A DNA stretch of 64,000 nucleotides, from the NCBI GenBank assembly GCA_014773175.1, contig VXCM01000992.1, positions 62,001 through 126,000 of the forward strand. Reading direction: 5' to 3'. This document shows, piece by piece, positions 26,272 to 39,789 of the stretch (position 1 is its first letter; each line of letters opens with the position of its first letter). The translations under genes were made by a program, and so were the position numbers. The stretch comes from Lucifuga dentata. Lineage: Eukaryota; Chordata; Actinopteri; Ophidiiformes; Bythitidae. The notes under the pieces are model-generated. The model worked only from the letters and a program-made list of their open reading frames with translations, had not been told where the DNA came from and did no database searches.

Positions 26272-28570
26272 AGTGCCACATGGTGCTTGTGCATGTTTTA
26301 GTTCATGGATTAAAAAGTGCACTGAGTTACTGCTTATACCAGAAAAAAAAAAGGACTTGAGATAGACAGTTAATAAAACTGAACATTTTGTAACTTTTTT
26401 TTTCAAGCTAACCTGACTTTTTAAAATTTCTGTTGATGTGGTTCTTCAAGGACAATTTTGAAAACCAGATACTGTAGAGAAATGACAAAATTCACACTTT
26501 CCTTAATGAAAAATGTGTCTCAAACCTCAGATGCCACAGTGTCCTTGAATGCACCAAAAACAGAAGAATTTTCAGTCTGGTAGCAGCTGTCTGTACAGCT
26601 TTAATATATATTTATATATCTATATATATATCTATATATATTTTAATGTACGCTAATATTTGTTAGTGTACATTCATTTTCTTTTATTTCATTTCTGCAA
26701 GAATTTCTGGATTTACTATTTATGAAGGATTAAATTTTTCAAGTATGTTTATTGTGCTTTACTTTAGTTCTCATTTATGGATGAACGATTCCAGTTCTGT
26801 TAATTCAAATTCACGTTACATAAACATATTTGCCGTTCTGCTTTCCTGTGGGTGAGAAGCTGACGATTTACTTATTTATGTGAAGGATTTAAAAAAAAAA
26901 GTTCTTTATTTATGTCAGGAATAAACCGTGAACAGGCCCAAAGAAATCCCAGCTACTGAAAATATTTCATGACCTGCAATAAGCAATCAGCGATGATGGA
27001 AAATTCGTGTACCAGTAATATTCAATGCCATAAAAATGTCATGAATGATTACCATGAATCAGTGTGCAATCTGCGAGGTCAAAACTGAGAAAAACAAGAG
27101 TCCTGCCTCCTGATAAAAGCTGTTTTTCCCATCTTCCCCTGACAACCAAATGATCCTCTTGGTGTCTCAGCTGACAGGATGTGATATTTGGATCTATCAG
27201 CTGTGATTGTCTGCTGACTCACCATAACAGGAGCTCAGATTGAAGTCTATGAGTCATTGGCAGAAAAAGGTTGACTCAACTGGATGTTTAGCTACGACGT
27301 GGCATTTAACGCTGTGGAGGGGAGGAGAGGAGAGGAGAGGAGAGGAGAGGAGAGGAGAGTTTTTAATTTACACATCAGGATAAAACCTTGTTTGTCTCAC
27401 CATAAAAATGGCGCGATGATTCACTCTGATGATGTAAAGCAACACACTGCAAATGACAGATGATAAGTAGCTTTCTGAACTGTTAATTCTACTGTAATTA
27501 AAATTGATTAGATTAGCTGGTAATAATGCTTCTTATCTGTAGAGCATAACATGGCTTAGAATACACATAACTTAATTAAAATAAGGATATTTATATAATG
27601 AATAGGTGAGACTAACAAACAGAGTTGTTCACCTTTCTGTAGAATTAAATTTTAAAATAACACCAATAATTACTTTTATGATATTCCCCCCATGAAATTA
27701 GCTTAGTTATTTGTATTTCTCATCTGTTTTATGGCGTTGTTTGTTTTGTCACAAAGTAACCCTTTTGTGGATATGTTAATTTTACAATGCTGTTTACTTC
27801 GGTTAAGTATACATCTGACAGCTCTTATTCTTGTTTTGTGCACTAAAACACACGCACACACACACACAAACTCTCTTTTTTTGTGTTAAATCCCTTGGGC
27901 ATTCTAAGCTGCTTTGCTTCCCAAATGTCTGTTTATGTTTATCTGCAGTAGCATATCTCTTTGGGTTTTATAGTCTTTGTTTTTCCGGAGGATCTTTTTA
28001 TGCCTGACTGGGCTACACACCTTCAAAATGATGAAGAGATGTGCAAAGCTGATGGGAAGGCAGCTGTGATGTGTTTATGGTTATTGTTTCAATTTGCTAT
28101 CATCCTACAGCGAAATGTGACCAGAATTTTTGCAAATGGTGACAGGGTGAACTGATTTGTCCCATCCAGTTTCTGACATTGGGCATTTGTTAAAAATGTA
28201 TAACATATATGTTTTATTGCACTCTAAAGCCATTTCGGAAGAACTCATTATATCCTCTTTGAGCTGGAGTGAAGATGGGACTCCATGCAGTTATGAATAT
28301 GGATATGAAGGCTACAAATCCTGGGTGCAAATGCTTGAATCGTGAATTTTAAGTCGTAGTCTTGAAGATGTTTCACTGCTCATTCCAAGTCGTTTCTTCA
28401 ATTCTGAGTCAGTGGTGGGCAGTAACCCCACATTTATCTTCTGAGAGTCGTTAACTGTCTCAAACTGTATTGCCAGGGTAGCCGTTATCATTTTATCCCT
28501 ATGTATTTATACTCTTTTTATTCTTTAAATATGACACTTTTTGTCAAATAAAACCAAAATAAAACAGAAT
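26272..28570. other. Non-coding with AT and GGAGA arrays
   Basis: (TA)n-like stretch at 26605-26642, (GGAGA)n at 27.3 kb and a short CA patch at about 27850-27868. No gene seen. Confidence 0.6.
27316..27359. repeat. (GGAGA)n microsatellite
   Basis: About eight pentamer units of GGAGA. Confidence 0.95.
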
Positions 28571-29169
28571 TTAAAGGACCAATTGGGTAATTATGCATGT
28601 TTGAACCCAATAAATACTACCCACATACATGTTACATTGCTGACCATTTCCCAAAACCATGTATTAGTTTTTGTCAGATTTCCTAATTCTTCAAAATCAA
28701 AATTTCAGGTGATGCACACACCTTAAAATTCAGTGTTTCACCTGCGAACACTTATGATTGTGAAGACATGGTCATTTTAATTTCTTGGTAAAAGCAGTTT
28801 TTTCTCCTGGGACCATTCCCTGGTGGATATGTAAATTTTCCTCCATCTCCATCTTGGATCAGTTAAATTAAGTAAATTTGACAAAAAAAAAAAAAAAAAA
28901 AAAATTAGCAGACATGACAAAATTGCTTCTACCAGAGAAGTTAAATTGGTTGTGCCTTTCTTCTACATGTGAACATGCATACTAACAGGTAAAATATTAA
29001 ATTTTAAGACGGGTGTATCACGTGAACATTTTATTTTGAAAGCTTAGAAGATTTGGCAAAAATAACACAAATACTAAAATATTTTAGTATATTTTGGAAA
29101 ATGGTTGCAGTAATATAACTACTTATTTATTGGATTCAATCATGCAAAACCATTGGTATGGCCCTTTAA
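28571..29169 (-). mobile_element. MITE-1 copy C, diverged full-length
   Basis: About 599 bp between TTAA (28571-28574) and TTAA (29166-29169), beginning TTAAAGGACC and ending GGCCCTTTAA. The interior follows the same order as copy A but with many substitutions and an added poly(A) stretch near 28884-28903, so it is an older or separate subfamily. Confidence 0.75.
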
Positions 29170-30413
29170 CCCACATTTGCCATTCACCTCAGCATACCTT
29201 ACATAGACAGTAACAGAAAGTGGGTTTGTAGTAAGTTTAGACAGTTGTTCTTAATAATACATGCAGGAACAGTTGGTAAAAGTAGGCTTATATGTTTTTC
29301 CTCATCTTATTAAACTTGTTAAAAATTGATGAAAGAGTCAAGCATCCCAGTCTATGCTTTTAAATCTGTGTCAGCGTCTCAAAAAAAACCCTCCCACTGA
29401 AACAAACAGCAAACCGTGAAGCTTTCTGAGACGGCGTGAGACCACAAATGAACTCTAATGAATTCCCCAAACAAGGGAAATAAAGAATAGGACAACTCTG
29501 TGCCCTATGGATTAATGCCAACAAAGTCAAGAGAAAGTTTGTACAGACTTTAATCCCTGTCTGATTTGAAATCTGTTGTTGAGACTCATTTTTTTTCTCT
29601 TTGAGCTGTGGTTGAAGAGTGAAGATTTAATTCTCATGGGAAAGATTAAGAGCAACACTTTGGGGGTCAACAGTTGATTCCTGAACAGCCTGTGGTGGAT
29701 GTCAGCGTATCTGCAGTCTGTGTCATTACGACAAACACAATCAAGTCACCGGCTGGCCTGAATTCACCTCAACAAAAACACAACCCATTTACCCTTTTAA
29801 CACAAATTCTACTTGACCTTATTTAGCATTATAGTGAAAAACTCTGGGTCATCAATTCACAATGAAGTCCCAGAAATTATGTATGGAGTAAAAGAGCGCT
29901 TCATGTTATTTTAATGCTGAAATCAAACATTCATGAGCTCAAACACACACAAACATCGTTAAGAGATGTTCCAGACAATGAAGTATTTAGTGTGATTTTT
30001 AAACTCATAATGGAGGAGTGTCACCCAGCGTCATGTCTGCTAAGTAAAAGGTTTTTCTGGTACAAGGAAATCCAACAATGTCTCACTTTCATCACTGACC
30101 ACCAGGGATTATAAATCCTTGATATGATCTGCAGATTAGCATTAGGATAAGCCTGGTTTGCTTGTCTGTGACATGTGAGGGATCGCTGGAGCTCTCTTCC
30201 ATGGATTTACCCTCCAATCGGCTGACATCATGTTGAGTTCATACATCACATGAAAGAGATATAAAACACACCAAATCTGGTGCGTTTGTATGTGTATTTC
30301 AGAAGAGTTAAAGCCGCAATTTGCTGCTTTGACCCAGGCAATGAGAATTGCAAATCATACACACACAAAGGACTACAAGCCTGTTCTCAGCCCAAGGAAG
30401 CCATAAATGAGTC
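29170..30413. other. Non-coding, nothing recognised
   Basis: No repeats, splice-flanked frames or RNA genes could be supported here. Confidence 0.55.
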
Positions 30414-30416
30414 TAA

Positions 30417-31253
30417 AGGCATTTTCACACCTGTGTGATTTAGTCTGGTTCAATCACACTCAGGTTAATTTTCCCCACAAGTACAGTTTGATTGGTCAGG
30501 TCTGAACACAGCAGTCACACTCAAGCATGGACCAAAACAAATGCACTGATACCAGTTTGAGGAGGTCTATTACAAACAAACTTTGGCAACATTCATTTAT
30601 GCCGTGAACATGATCTGAACTAGTTCTGAACCAACTACAAGGCAAATCTGTTGATCTATTGATTCGTGTAGAGCCAGAGGAGAGGAGGCGCATTTTCTGT
30701 GTGAAACCAAACTAAGCCAAGAGATAAAAGCATTGTGACAAGTTAGTACGTGACTCAGAAACGGGTTTAGTTCATCTTGAGCTTTTGTTTCAGACTCCCT
30801 TAAGTTCGATATGTTTGAAAACAGCAATGTGAAAACAGCAGTTGAAATCAGCGCTCCAGTCGTCTGAAGGCAGCATGTCTTCTTCACATAATGCAAAGCA
30901 ACATATGGTTTTCTACACGCTGGCCTGAAGTCAAACTCAGATTTCTGCTACTATAGTTTCCTTGGTACCTGGCCCAAATGATGACTATAGTCAGGAAAGC
31001 ATCCCAATTTAATTTTATTTAGACATCCTGGTATAGCAAATTTTTTCCTGTTTTGATTTTATTGATTCTGCTCCCAAACATTTCTGACCAATGAATAGAC
31101 TAAGCGTTCTCACGTGACTTTTGCTGCTCTATTTTGCTTTGATTGGACACTTTCCTGTGTGAAACCAAACCAAACCAACCGATAAATGCCACATTGTAAC
31201 AGTTTAGCCCAGATTCAGACCAGAGAAAAGGGACTACAGGCCTGAAAACACCC
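30417..31253. mobile_element. Harbinger-like MITE, copy 1
   Basis: An 837-bp element bounded by TAA on both sides (30414-30416 and 31254-31256). The termini are AGGCATTTTCACACCTGT and, as reverse complement, GGGTGTTTTCAGGCCTGT. A 3-bp TAA duplication with such termini fits PIF/Harbinger-derived MITEs. The GTGTGAAACCAAAC motif occurs near both ends. It has no transposase frame. Confidence 0.65.
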
Positions 31254-31908
31254 TAAGTGAGCAGTGGACTAGTTTCATCCTTCTCATCTGCCTCCATCTT
31301 TAAAAAAAACTTGTAGTTTTCAGCAGATGAGAACACAATAAGGTGAAATAAGGCAGCAGCCTGAAAGACTGCTTTGCTTTCACTGCTCAGAAGAAAGAAA
31401 GACTGACGGTTTATAACCACGCGACAAGTGATGCATCTGGTAATTTAACTCCTGTCAGATTTGCTTCGTGTGCTGCCCGTCAGCTTGTCAAGACGTTGTC
31501 AACCACGCATTTTCCAAAACTGTCATTAGGCCAAGAGTGTGCCCACACACACCATTGTGCCCACATACAAAAGTGCATACAGAAACACAGTTATGCTCAT
31601 GTATGCACGCCCACAAACCATTATAAATCATATTTCTTTTCTTTCAGTTACAGTTCCAGCCCTAATCATCCATATTCTGCTGTGGTGGTCTTTATTCATA
31701 GCAGTGTTTGATATTATTTGACATAACTGTGGGAAGTAGGGTGCTGGGGGTATTGCAGCACCCCCTGTTGGAGCTGCAGCAAACCTGTCAAAAAAAAAAA
31801 AAAAAAAAGNAAAAAAAAAAAAAAAAAAAAGTAAAAAATCTACTAGATTTTGCCAGAGATTTGACCAAGACAGCATGAAAACAGAGGCTCTCAGAGAGAA
31901 GGTGGTTA

Positions 31909-32600
31909 TTAAAGGACCATACCGACAATCATGCATATTTGAGCCTAATCTATTCAATTTTCATACACATAATGTTACTGACAATCATTTCTCAAAGCAT
32001 ACTACTGGAACGATGAATTTAAAAAGTTTTTTCCTACCTTCCAGACCGCCATTGGTTTCAATTTCTGGTATGCTATTAAAATCAACTTGTTCATGCTTGG
32101 GATAGGTAATCCATCATTGTGAACAAGATGTGGATTCAGGTTTTTTTTTTTTCAAAGTTACGTAATTTTAGTGTTTAAGCACAATAAAAAGCGCANTGGA
32201 TTCAGGTTTTTTTTTTTTCAAAGTTACGTAATTTTAGTGTTTAAGCACAATAAAAAGCGCAGAGTGTATGTATGTCTCCTTACATGGAGACATACATACA
32301 CTCTTTTGGGACTATATTCTTTTGGGAATATAGTCCCAAAAGAAGACCTGCATTTATCAAAAAATTTAAACAACCGCGACTTCATAAGGCTGCATAACTA
32401 TTAGCAGGTGAAACATCAATTTTTTAAGGTGGGTGCATTGCTTGAATATTTGATTTTTGAAAGATTTAGAGATTTTGCAAAATATCAGGAAAGCTGAAAT
32501 ACAGTTTTATCCTTTTGGAAATGATTGTCAGTAACGTAATATGTATGAAAATTTTATATATTAGGCTCAAATATGCAAAATGGGTGGTATTGTCCTTTAA
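31909..32600 (+). mobile_element. MITE-1 copy D with local inverted duplications and an N-join
   Basis: Same family and orientation as the copy in pomp, with TTAA at both ends and long inverted termini. It is longer than its relatives for two reasons: a 65-bp block (32131-32195) is repeated around the N at 32196, an assembly artefact, and two back-to-back hairpins lie at 32261-32343, where other copies have one short unpaired segment. Confidence 0.85.
32131..32261. repeat. Exact 65-bp duplication around N 32196 (assembly artefact)
   Basis: 32131-32195 equals 32197-32261. It has the same overlap length as the 12.6-kb case and other MITE-1 copies carry the segment once. Confidence 0.92.
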
Positions 32601-33505
32601 GGCAGCCAGTGAGGTACAAACAGTGAATGTAGAATGTAGAAGACAGCTTTGGTGATTCTCCCTGTAACTTCATCAAAGACTCCATCCACAAACAATGGCT
32701 GTTTTTTTTTTTTTCTGTTATCCTGAGGTCCACACTGTGAGGCATCTTTTGCTTTTAATTTTATTACCTCTCTTTTCCAGTTATGCTAGTTATGATGTCA
32801 TCTAACATTCTCAGTGATTCACTCCAGAACCACAGATGGAATCAGTCTTTTTTTTTTTTTTTTTTTTTTTGATGCCTTCACATTTTGCCAACACCATAAC
32901 ATCAGATGTTTATTGCTCTTACCTTATAATGCAGAGCAAACACTCTTCAGGGCAGGAAAAGGGACAATAGCAGCAGATTTTATTTTATTTGTGCTGTTCT
33001 GCCAAAGAAAGAGTGGACTGACTGCAGTTTGCATCTGCAATTGCTTACACTTTAATGTGTGCCAAGCAGTAATGACAAATTGAAAAAAAAAAAATTAAAA
33101 AATCTAAAGAAAAAATAAAAAACACATAAACTGATACTTCAGGGATGGAGAAAAAGACTTTATCGTCACTTGATTTTGTTAAATGGCTTGCCTGGTGTTC
33201 CTCTTCTAAAAGCTTTGCGTCCATGCCAGGGACCTTGGCTCATGAATTAATAGCATGTATAAATCTACAATGCTGTGTGCCACTTCAGATGTCAGGAATA
33301 AATATAACTTTATGAGTGCTGTTATGTAGAGATACACAATAGTCCCAAACATGATCACACACCCTTTAGCTAACAGGCTCGGAGAGGAAGCCAAGAGAAT
33401 AATGATGCAGCACTGCTGCGTCTCTGCCCACAGACTGATAGGCCAGAGAACTCATTGCATTAAGGAGGCAGGAATGGCAGAGTGAAGCACTACACAGTAA
33501 AAGTC

Positions 33506-33509
<4 letters not shown>

Positions 33510-33555
<46 letters not shown>

Positions 33556-33573
33556 NACACACACACACACACA
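33510..33573. repeat. (CA)n microsatellite with contig join
   Basis: CA array with N at 33556. Confidence 0.95.
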
Positions 33574-34108
33574 AGCAGAAATACACCCCATAAACACAAA
33601 TTACCTGCCAGCATCAATTTCAGGACCTGTATGTCACATTTATGTGAAAGGTTAAACGGAAACAAATGGTTGATTTGGCCGAGAGCTGAGTCTTGGCTAG
33701 GGACCGGCTCTATTTCACCAAGAGATCTCAAGGCTCTGACCAGCATGGACAGCAGCGTGGTTTTGTGTGCTTGTGTGTTGATTTAAGAAGTAATCTATGA
33801 GAAAAAAAAAACAGCTGTGGTTTGGTTGCAGGTGCATTGACTAATGTTTTACACAAAGATGAATAGTCTGATGAAGTAGTTTTTGAGTTTGAGGAGCGCC
33901 TCAGTTATTCTGATCCATTATTGACAACTCAACAACTTTGCCACTAGATATAATGGCAGATCACAAATCCCACAGCACTTATTTTTCAAAAATAGGAGCC
34001 AATATTAGTTTGATGCTAAAAGCATGAAGTGACACATTAACATAACAGACAGATGCCTGTGGGTATAAGTAAGCGGTTCTTAGTTGTATAATCCAAAATC
34101 CATTAATG

Positions 34109-34131
34109 CATATATATATATATATATATAG
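34109..34131. repeat. (AT)n microsatellite
   Basis: Pure TA array just before GTCTATTCAG. Confidence 0.9.
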
Positions 34132-34232
34132 TCTATTCAGTTTCTAGAAAATTTCTGAGCGGTTGATACTTTCCTTGGAAGAAAGTTTGCAAGACTGAGC
34201 TGTTTCTCCATTTAACTAGCCAGTGAACATAT

Positions 34233-34282
34233 TTATAAGGTAAATATAAACCTTATAAAATGTTGTACAAGTACAACATTTT
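34233..34282. repeat. Two adjacent perfect palindromes
   Basis: TTATAAGG/CCTTATAA (34233-34240 and 34251-34258) is followed directly by AAAATGTTGTAC, two A's and GTACAACATTTT (34257-34282), a 12-bp perfect arm. Confidence 0.8.
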
Positions 34283-35224
34283 CTAGTGTCTCTATGGTGA
34301 AGTGATCAGTACAGTTCAGCTGAAACTCCATCAGCTTTTCATGCATGTTATTTTTCAAGCACTGAGGCCCTCTGACATGGTTACCCTGCTGTTACATCAA
34401 CTGAAAAACACATCAAGAGAACTGAAACTATCCGCTGCAGTTGCAGAGTTGAAGAAGTTTCACCGTTTACCCAAGAGGCATCTCCTTTGTGGAGTTTAGA
34501 TTGCAGCCACTGTTTGGACAGCAGTAAGCAGAAAGATAAAATAATTTTTTACTTTCTGGTCCTGTGTCCTTTTGTTGCGTAAAGGGTCATATTAGAGTTT
34601 GCTGTTGTTGTGCAACAGCATTGAAAGGAAAACACATTTGTTTTTTTTGTTTTATAATCAGATTATCTTGTCCTGTTTGTCATAACACATCTCAGTATTT
34701 TTTATATTTCCCATACTGACATATTGTCACTATGGGCTGCCAGTCACAAATTATGGTCATGCCGGCTCTTTTATTGGCTACCCTGTTGGCTACTCTGATG
34801 AATGCTCATTTCTACGGATGAGTGGTGGACCAGAGAGAAGCCCCAGCAGAGAGTCAGATTTCCTCTCCGCCCAGAGAATCTCCTGAGAGAGTCCAGAGAC
34901 GAGAGTACAGTGATGAGGTCTAGTGAGTCCAATGAAGAATCCAAATGAAAAACATCCATGAGTTAAGTGCAGAATATTCTTTGTGTTGTCCATGTCCAAG
35001 GTCAGTGGGCGACTGGGAAAGGCTGTGTGGAAATGTGTGGGATGGTAGGCTAGGTCATGCCAGATGGTTAGGTGGTGGGTGGAAGGGTAACTTGCAGATG
35101 GATTTTATTTTTATAATTATTTAAGATAATTGGAGTGACAGGCTCAGAGCAGCTCATGCAGACAGTCCCGTAGGAGAATTTTAATTGCTAAATATGGTAA
35201 TTGTAATGAAGCAGTTGCAGTGGG

Positions 35225-35227
<3 letters not shown>

Positions 35228-35271
<44 letters not shown>
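35228..35271. repeat. (GT)n microsatellite
   Basis: Uninterrupted GT array of about 21 units. Confidence 0.95.
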
Positions 35272-35276
<5 letters not shown>

Positions 35277-36672
35277 TGCTAATTACATTTGCATGAGCCT
35301 TTTTTCACACAGTCCTCAAGTTACATGCTGTTTGCACGCTTATGGCAAGGTGAGTACAGTCACGTGTACTGTACTGCAGCTTAAGGCCTTTTACTGAATA
35401 TACTGCAAAACTAATTAATAAAAATTCACTTAAATGAGTTATATTCTTCCAGATACTTTGAGGAGGCGAATGCATTTTCACCAGACAGCCCACGGTCTCA
35501 AGAGAGCAGAATTGATAACATTTCTTACAGGTAAAACACAACTGCTGGCAGCTGAAAGTTCAGTTATTATTGCTGTGCAACAATAGGAATGGATGCACAC
35601 AGCAGCAGAGAATGGAAATGAATCACCCTGAAGGTCAACAAAAGACTGAGTGGGTGCTACTGCTGCAGCTTTTGTACTTTCTCCTACTCACATGAAGAAC
35701 CCAGAGCTTTACACTACTTCTACTGAAACTACTACTACTACTATTACTATTACTACTATTGCTATTGCGTCTACTGCTGCTGCTATTGTTAATGGCTGAT
35801 TTATGCTAAAAGCAGATGCGGATTGCGGACATGACAGTGGCCATATGGAAAATGTGACACAATGGTGGTTAAATTAGCCGACTGGAGGCCGCTTTTGAGG
35901 GTCGCTCACATGGCCGTGCACCATTTGATTTTTGAAACAACCCGGATGGCGTTTGTGTGACGTAAAAGCAATACTTCTTAAATTTGGTATAAATTGCGCA
36001 GCACTGTAAAGCCTCGGTGTTACAAGAAACCTGAAGGTCGATTATTCAGGTTTGTGGCTAGAATTTGCTATAATCAAGTGGATTATCACATTTCACCTAA
36101 AGGAACAGGCTGGCATTTCCAACAAGCTGGCTCACTTTTCACTCGTTTGTTTTTTTCCAGTCCGACCAGATTTGATGCACTGATACACTGACTCAAATTG
36201 CTGCCATTGACGTCTTTGATGAGTAAATTCCACATTTACATAAAGGTCAGAGCGACAACAGATATGAATCATTAAAGTGCACAGTAGGGGGTCCAATACC
36301 CCCCTCCCCTCTCCTATTAACACCTCTTTTCCTCAGCCTCCAAAGTGGAGTTTATCTTCAGATATATTAAGGCTTAAGGATGGCACTTGTCATCTTCTGG
36401 TTTTTCATTATAGGCAAATTTGAGATTGTTAAACATGCTGCATACGGGTATGAGTGGCACTGAGAAAAAAAAAAACTTATATTGGAAAGTGTTATCTCAG
36501 CTAGATAAAACCAGTTTATAGCATAAAGATGTCATATGATTTATAATTATTGATACTTCATAAAACACCAATCCATTTCTTTGGATTGGCTGCCATGATT
36601 AGCCATGAAAGATAAAAGGTGATTGAAGCATTAAGGGTTAAACCAATAAGAGTTTTAGCAATTTAACCTAGT

Positions 36673-36790
36673 TTAAAGGAGACATATTGCAAAGATTTCC
36701 CTGCTGTTGTATTCCTTTATGAGTCTATTTTTAAACTTTTGCAATGGTTTATGATGCAATGTGCACACTCTTCCCTCTTTCTAACATTAG
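36673..36790 (+). mobile_element. MITE-2 copy d, left-end fragment
   Basis: Starts TTAAAGGAGACATATTGC and matches the family through CTTTTGCAATGGTTTATG, then becomes unrelated. It provides the best preserved left terminus of MITE-2 in the window. Confidence 0.6.
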
Positions 36791-37860
36791 CTAGTGACAT
36801 TAGCTTTTTTTTTTTTTTTTTTTTTAGCAAGCTAACACTAAATAGCAAACTTTTTAAGGCAATTATAGTTGTATGAAGTTACAAACAATGAATAAAAAAT
36901 AAATATTTGCTAGTTTAAATGTAACTGCGCTAGGATGTAGCAATGATAGTTGCTTTTTTTTTATGGTGAACTGAGCCATACTAATTTCATTTTTTATTTC
37001 ATTTTAAATCTGGTTTCATCATTTTAACTATGTTTTTCTAAACTGTGATTAACCCTAATCATAGTTAAACTTAATCCTTGGTGCAGCCCAGCCTGAGAAT
37101 TATTCTGATGATTCTTTCCAGAGCGACTGACTGACTGGAGTCACAAAGAGACATAAAGAATCGACCCACCTGAGGTCCTGACAGTGTGGATCAGTGTAAA
37201 GCTGCCACATGATGCAGGGATTGATAAGGAGGGTAGTGATGGTGTAGTGGGAGATGGTGGTTTGATGGCCAGAATATGAGACCGCAGCTGGCAAAAGACA
37301 GAAAGACACAGAAACCATGACAGGGACAAAAAAAAAAAAAAAAAAAAGAGCAGATAGATTGCAACCTCAAATCTGAAATATAGAGCAAGGATGCAGAACC
37401 ACCATTGATTCAAACAAGAGAGTCAAATCATTAAACTCTCACTGTGCATTTACACTGACAGAAACACAATCAATTCGCAGGAAGTTCATTAATTCCCTAC
37501 AGAGCTGAGAGAGCGAAAAACACAGTCGATGTCAACAAACCCGTCAGCTGAGAAGTTTTGCTCAGTTGATGTTTCCACAGCAACTGCCTGTCAACAGCCA
37601 CTCAGATTTATGCTTTCTTTTTTTCCCCTAAGGATGTCATTTTATTTAATGAACAATAATTCAGCCAATTAATAGCCATTATTGTTTTACCCTGTGTAAT
37701 AAAGGAACACACATCTTATTATTATTCCTCACGGTAAATATTCTGATTTCTAGATGAAACTAACATCATGTATATCTTCTTCTTAAATCATATTTGTGCA
37801 GATCAGCCTTTTATTAATGTGGATCTCTCTAATGTATCATTATGCTATCTGTTTTGTTTT

Positions 37861-37960
37861 TAAGGATTGTGAAGCACTTTGTGATGCTTGGTGCTACAGT
37901 GTATAAATAAACTTTACCTTACCTTACCTTACCTTACCTTACCTTACCTTACCTTACCTT
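37861..37960 (+). mobile_element. Retroelement 3' tail ending in (ACCTT)9
   Basis: GTGAAGCACTTTGTGATG, then GTGTATAAATAAACTTT and nine ACCTT units (37916-37960). Pentamer-tailed ends of this form terminate many fish non-LTR elements. Confidence 0.55.
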
Positions 37961-39198
37961 GTACCACAGACAAGTGTGATTTGATACAGACAGCAGACTG
38001 ACCATTTTTAACCCACCTATTTTCTGCCTGGCTTTTATATTCACAAGTCTATTAAAGTTAATCAATGAAATTAAGAAAATTGCTTTTGATTTCGACACTT
38101 TTCTCTTGGCATGTATATTAAAGGCACTCATTTAAGGAGCTGAACATAATATGAGCATTAATCAGTCTGTAATCAGTAGAAGGTACAAAGCACCCTCAGA
38201 GCTCAGCTGCTCGCCATAGCTTCTAACATCCTACTGTTGTGGCCAGTCACATATGCACCCACTCACCCCCACCCACCCACCCACACATGTCTATGTACCA
38301 TAGAACACAAGTACCTAGGGGAAAACTGACCGTTGTATATATAACTCTGACTTCCACATCACAAAACTCTGTATTAAGCAGCCATTCCTGCAGATGCCTG
38401 CAGAGCATAGAAATGATGGACACCTTTGGTGGCAGAGGTCATCTCATACACATTTGAGCACATTTGTCTTCTTTACTGTTTACTCTGTACATTAATGACT
38501 TCACCCATAACAGCCAAGGGGGGCCACATGCAGAAATTTTCTGATGATACAGCAAATGTGAGGCACTTTAGTGGAGGGAAAGCTGCAGCTTGTGAAGCAA
38601 TAACTGTGAAATAATGCAACTTATTTCACAATCACTGTTAGATAACTAAGGAAATTTTAGAGGATGTCAGAATTTAAAAGAACTGTTTGTCAGACTCAGA
38701 CCCAAGACAGAATTCCAAGTTGAGTAAAAATGTGACTTTTTTAAATGTTGATGGAAGTGCTGGGTCTGAGTTTGGCAAACAGACCTCACGGAGATTCATA
38801 AAAGGTTGCAGCTCTGTCTGAAGAAGAGAAAACACAGGAGCCTAAGGGGACAAATCCAGATACACATCTCCCACTGTGATGTAGAATGTTAGTCATGGAA
38901 AAGTCACAAATTCCTCTGTCAAGAGTGTCTCGGCTTCACAAAGAAAATTCAGTGCCCAGGGTGAGCCTGTGGGCAACAGTTTACAAAACCCTGTGTGGTA
39001 CTCATTGTTTCAGGTTGAAATAAAGCTCCTCGTTAGTCTACAAATTCATGCTGTTTTCCATTTTTTCCTTCATTGTTGCTGTTTTGCTTGACTAATCAGC
39101 AATGCTCATTCTTTTGATCTTCACCCTTCCTTGGTGTGAAATGAAGGAAAGTTCCTGAAAAAGTTCCTGCTATATGCAAAAAGCATCCGTAGCGGGAT

Positions 39199-39254
39199 GC
39201 TCATATCCTGCTATGGGTGGGTAGCAGGATGTGAGCTATGCTGCTATCCACCCA
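39199..39254. repeat. Overlapping alternative hairpins
   Basis: Arm 39199-39213 pairs with 39222-39236 (14 of 15 bases, loop TGGGTGGG). The overlapping arm 39214-39227 pairs with 39241-39254 (13 of 14). The two hairpins exclude each other. Confidence 0.7.
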
Positions 39255-39789
39255 TTCAGTAATGCCAATGCTGAAATATGAATGCATGACTCAACATATA
39301 CTGTATTGATGAGTCAATATTATGCTCCTGATATGATGAATGTGATGCAGTTTGTTCATTAAATTGCTATATACAGTATTATATCACTTATACAGTTCTA
39401 ATACTAACAGCTCACATAACAGTATTTTCTGGCATTACATTAAAAACCTTCAAAAATCTATACTTGTCAGATTCTAACTACTTGTTTTGAATTTTAAAAC
39501 GTAAAAAGACTAGAATCTCCATCTACAAAGGCTCCCTTGTGGACATTAAAAGTGCCTAAAAAGTGCACACAATCCCGCCAAAACACAATAAATCAATAAG
39601 ATGGGCTTTAATGTATTCAAAATAACATTTCCCCTGCGTTTGATTTATTGTGATTCAGTGTGATTTGTCGAGCTGCCGATGTGAGGTGGGTAGTAAAGAG
39701 AATAATGTTCAACTAAGAAGTTTCTTCAAACAACTGTTGTACCTTGGAGGAATTCTCAGTGTCCTTGGGAGACATCATGGAGTGTGACT

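Larger units (their letters stand above)
32601..39785. other. Mostly featureless non-coding DNA
   Basis: Microsatellites, short palindromes, a MITE-2 fragment and one retroelement tail are listed separately. An exon-like 37-bp stretch at about 35313-35349 with good splice consensus on the plus strand has no coding support. Confidence 0.55.

Noticed and set aside
34757..34950. Possible terminal exon reading DEWWTREKPQQRVRF on the plus strand
   Set aside because: No convincing splice acceptor and no family match.
35313..35349. 37-bp exon-like segment with good acceptor and GTGAGT donor on the plus strand
   Set aside because: No partner exons and no recognisable peptide. A similar splice-flanked segment near 25259-25308 has stops in all frames, showing such patterns occur by chance here.
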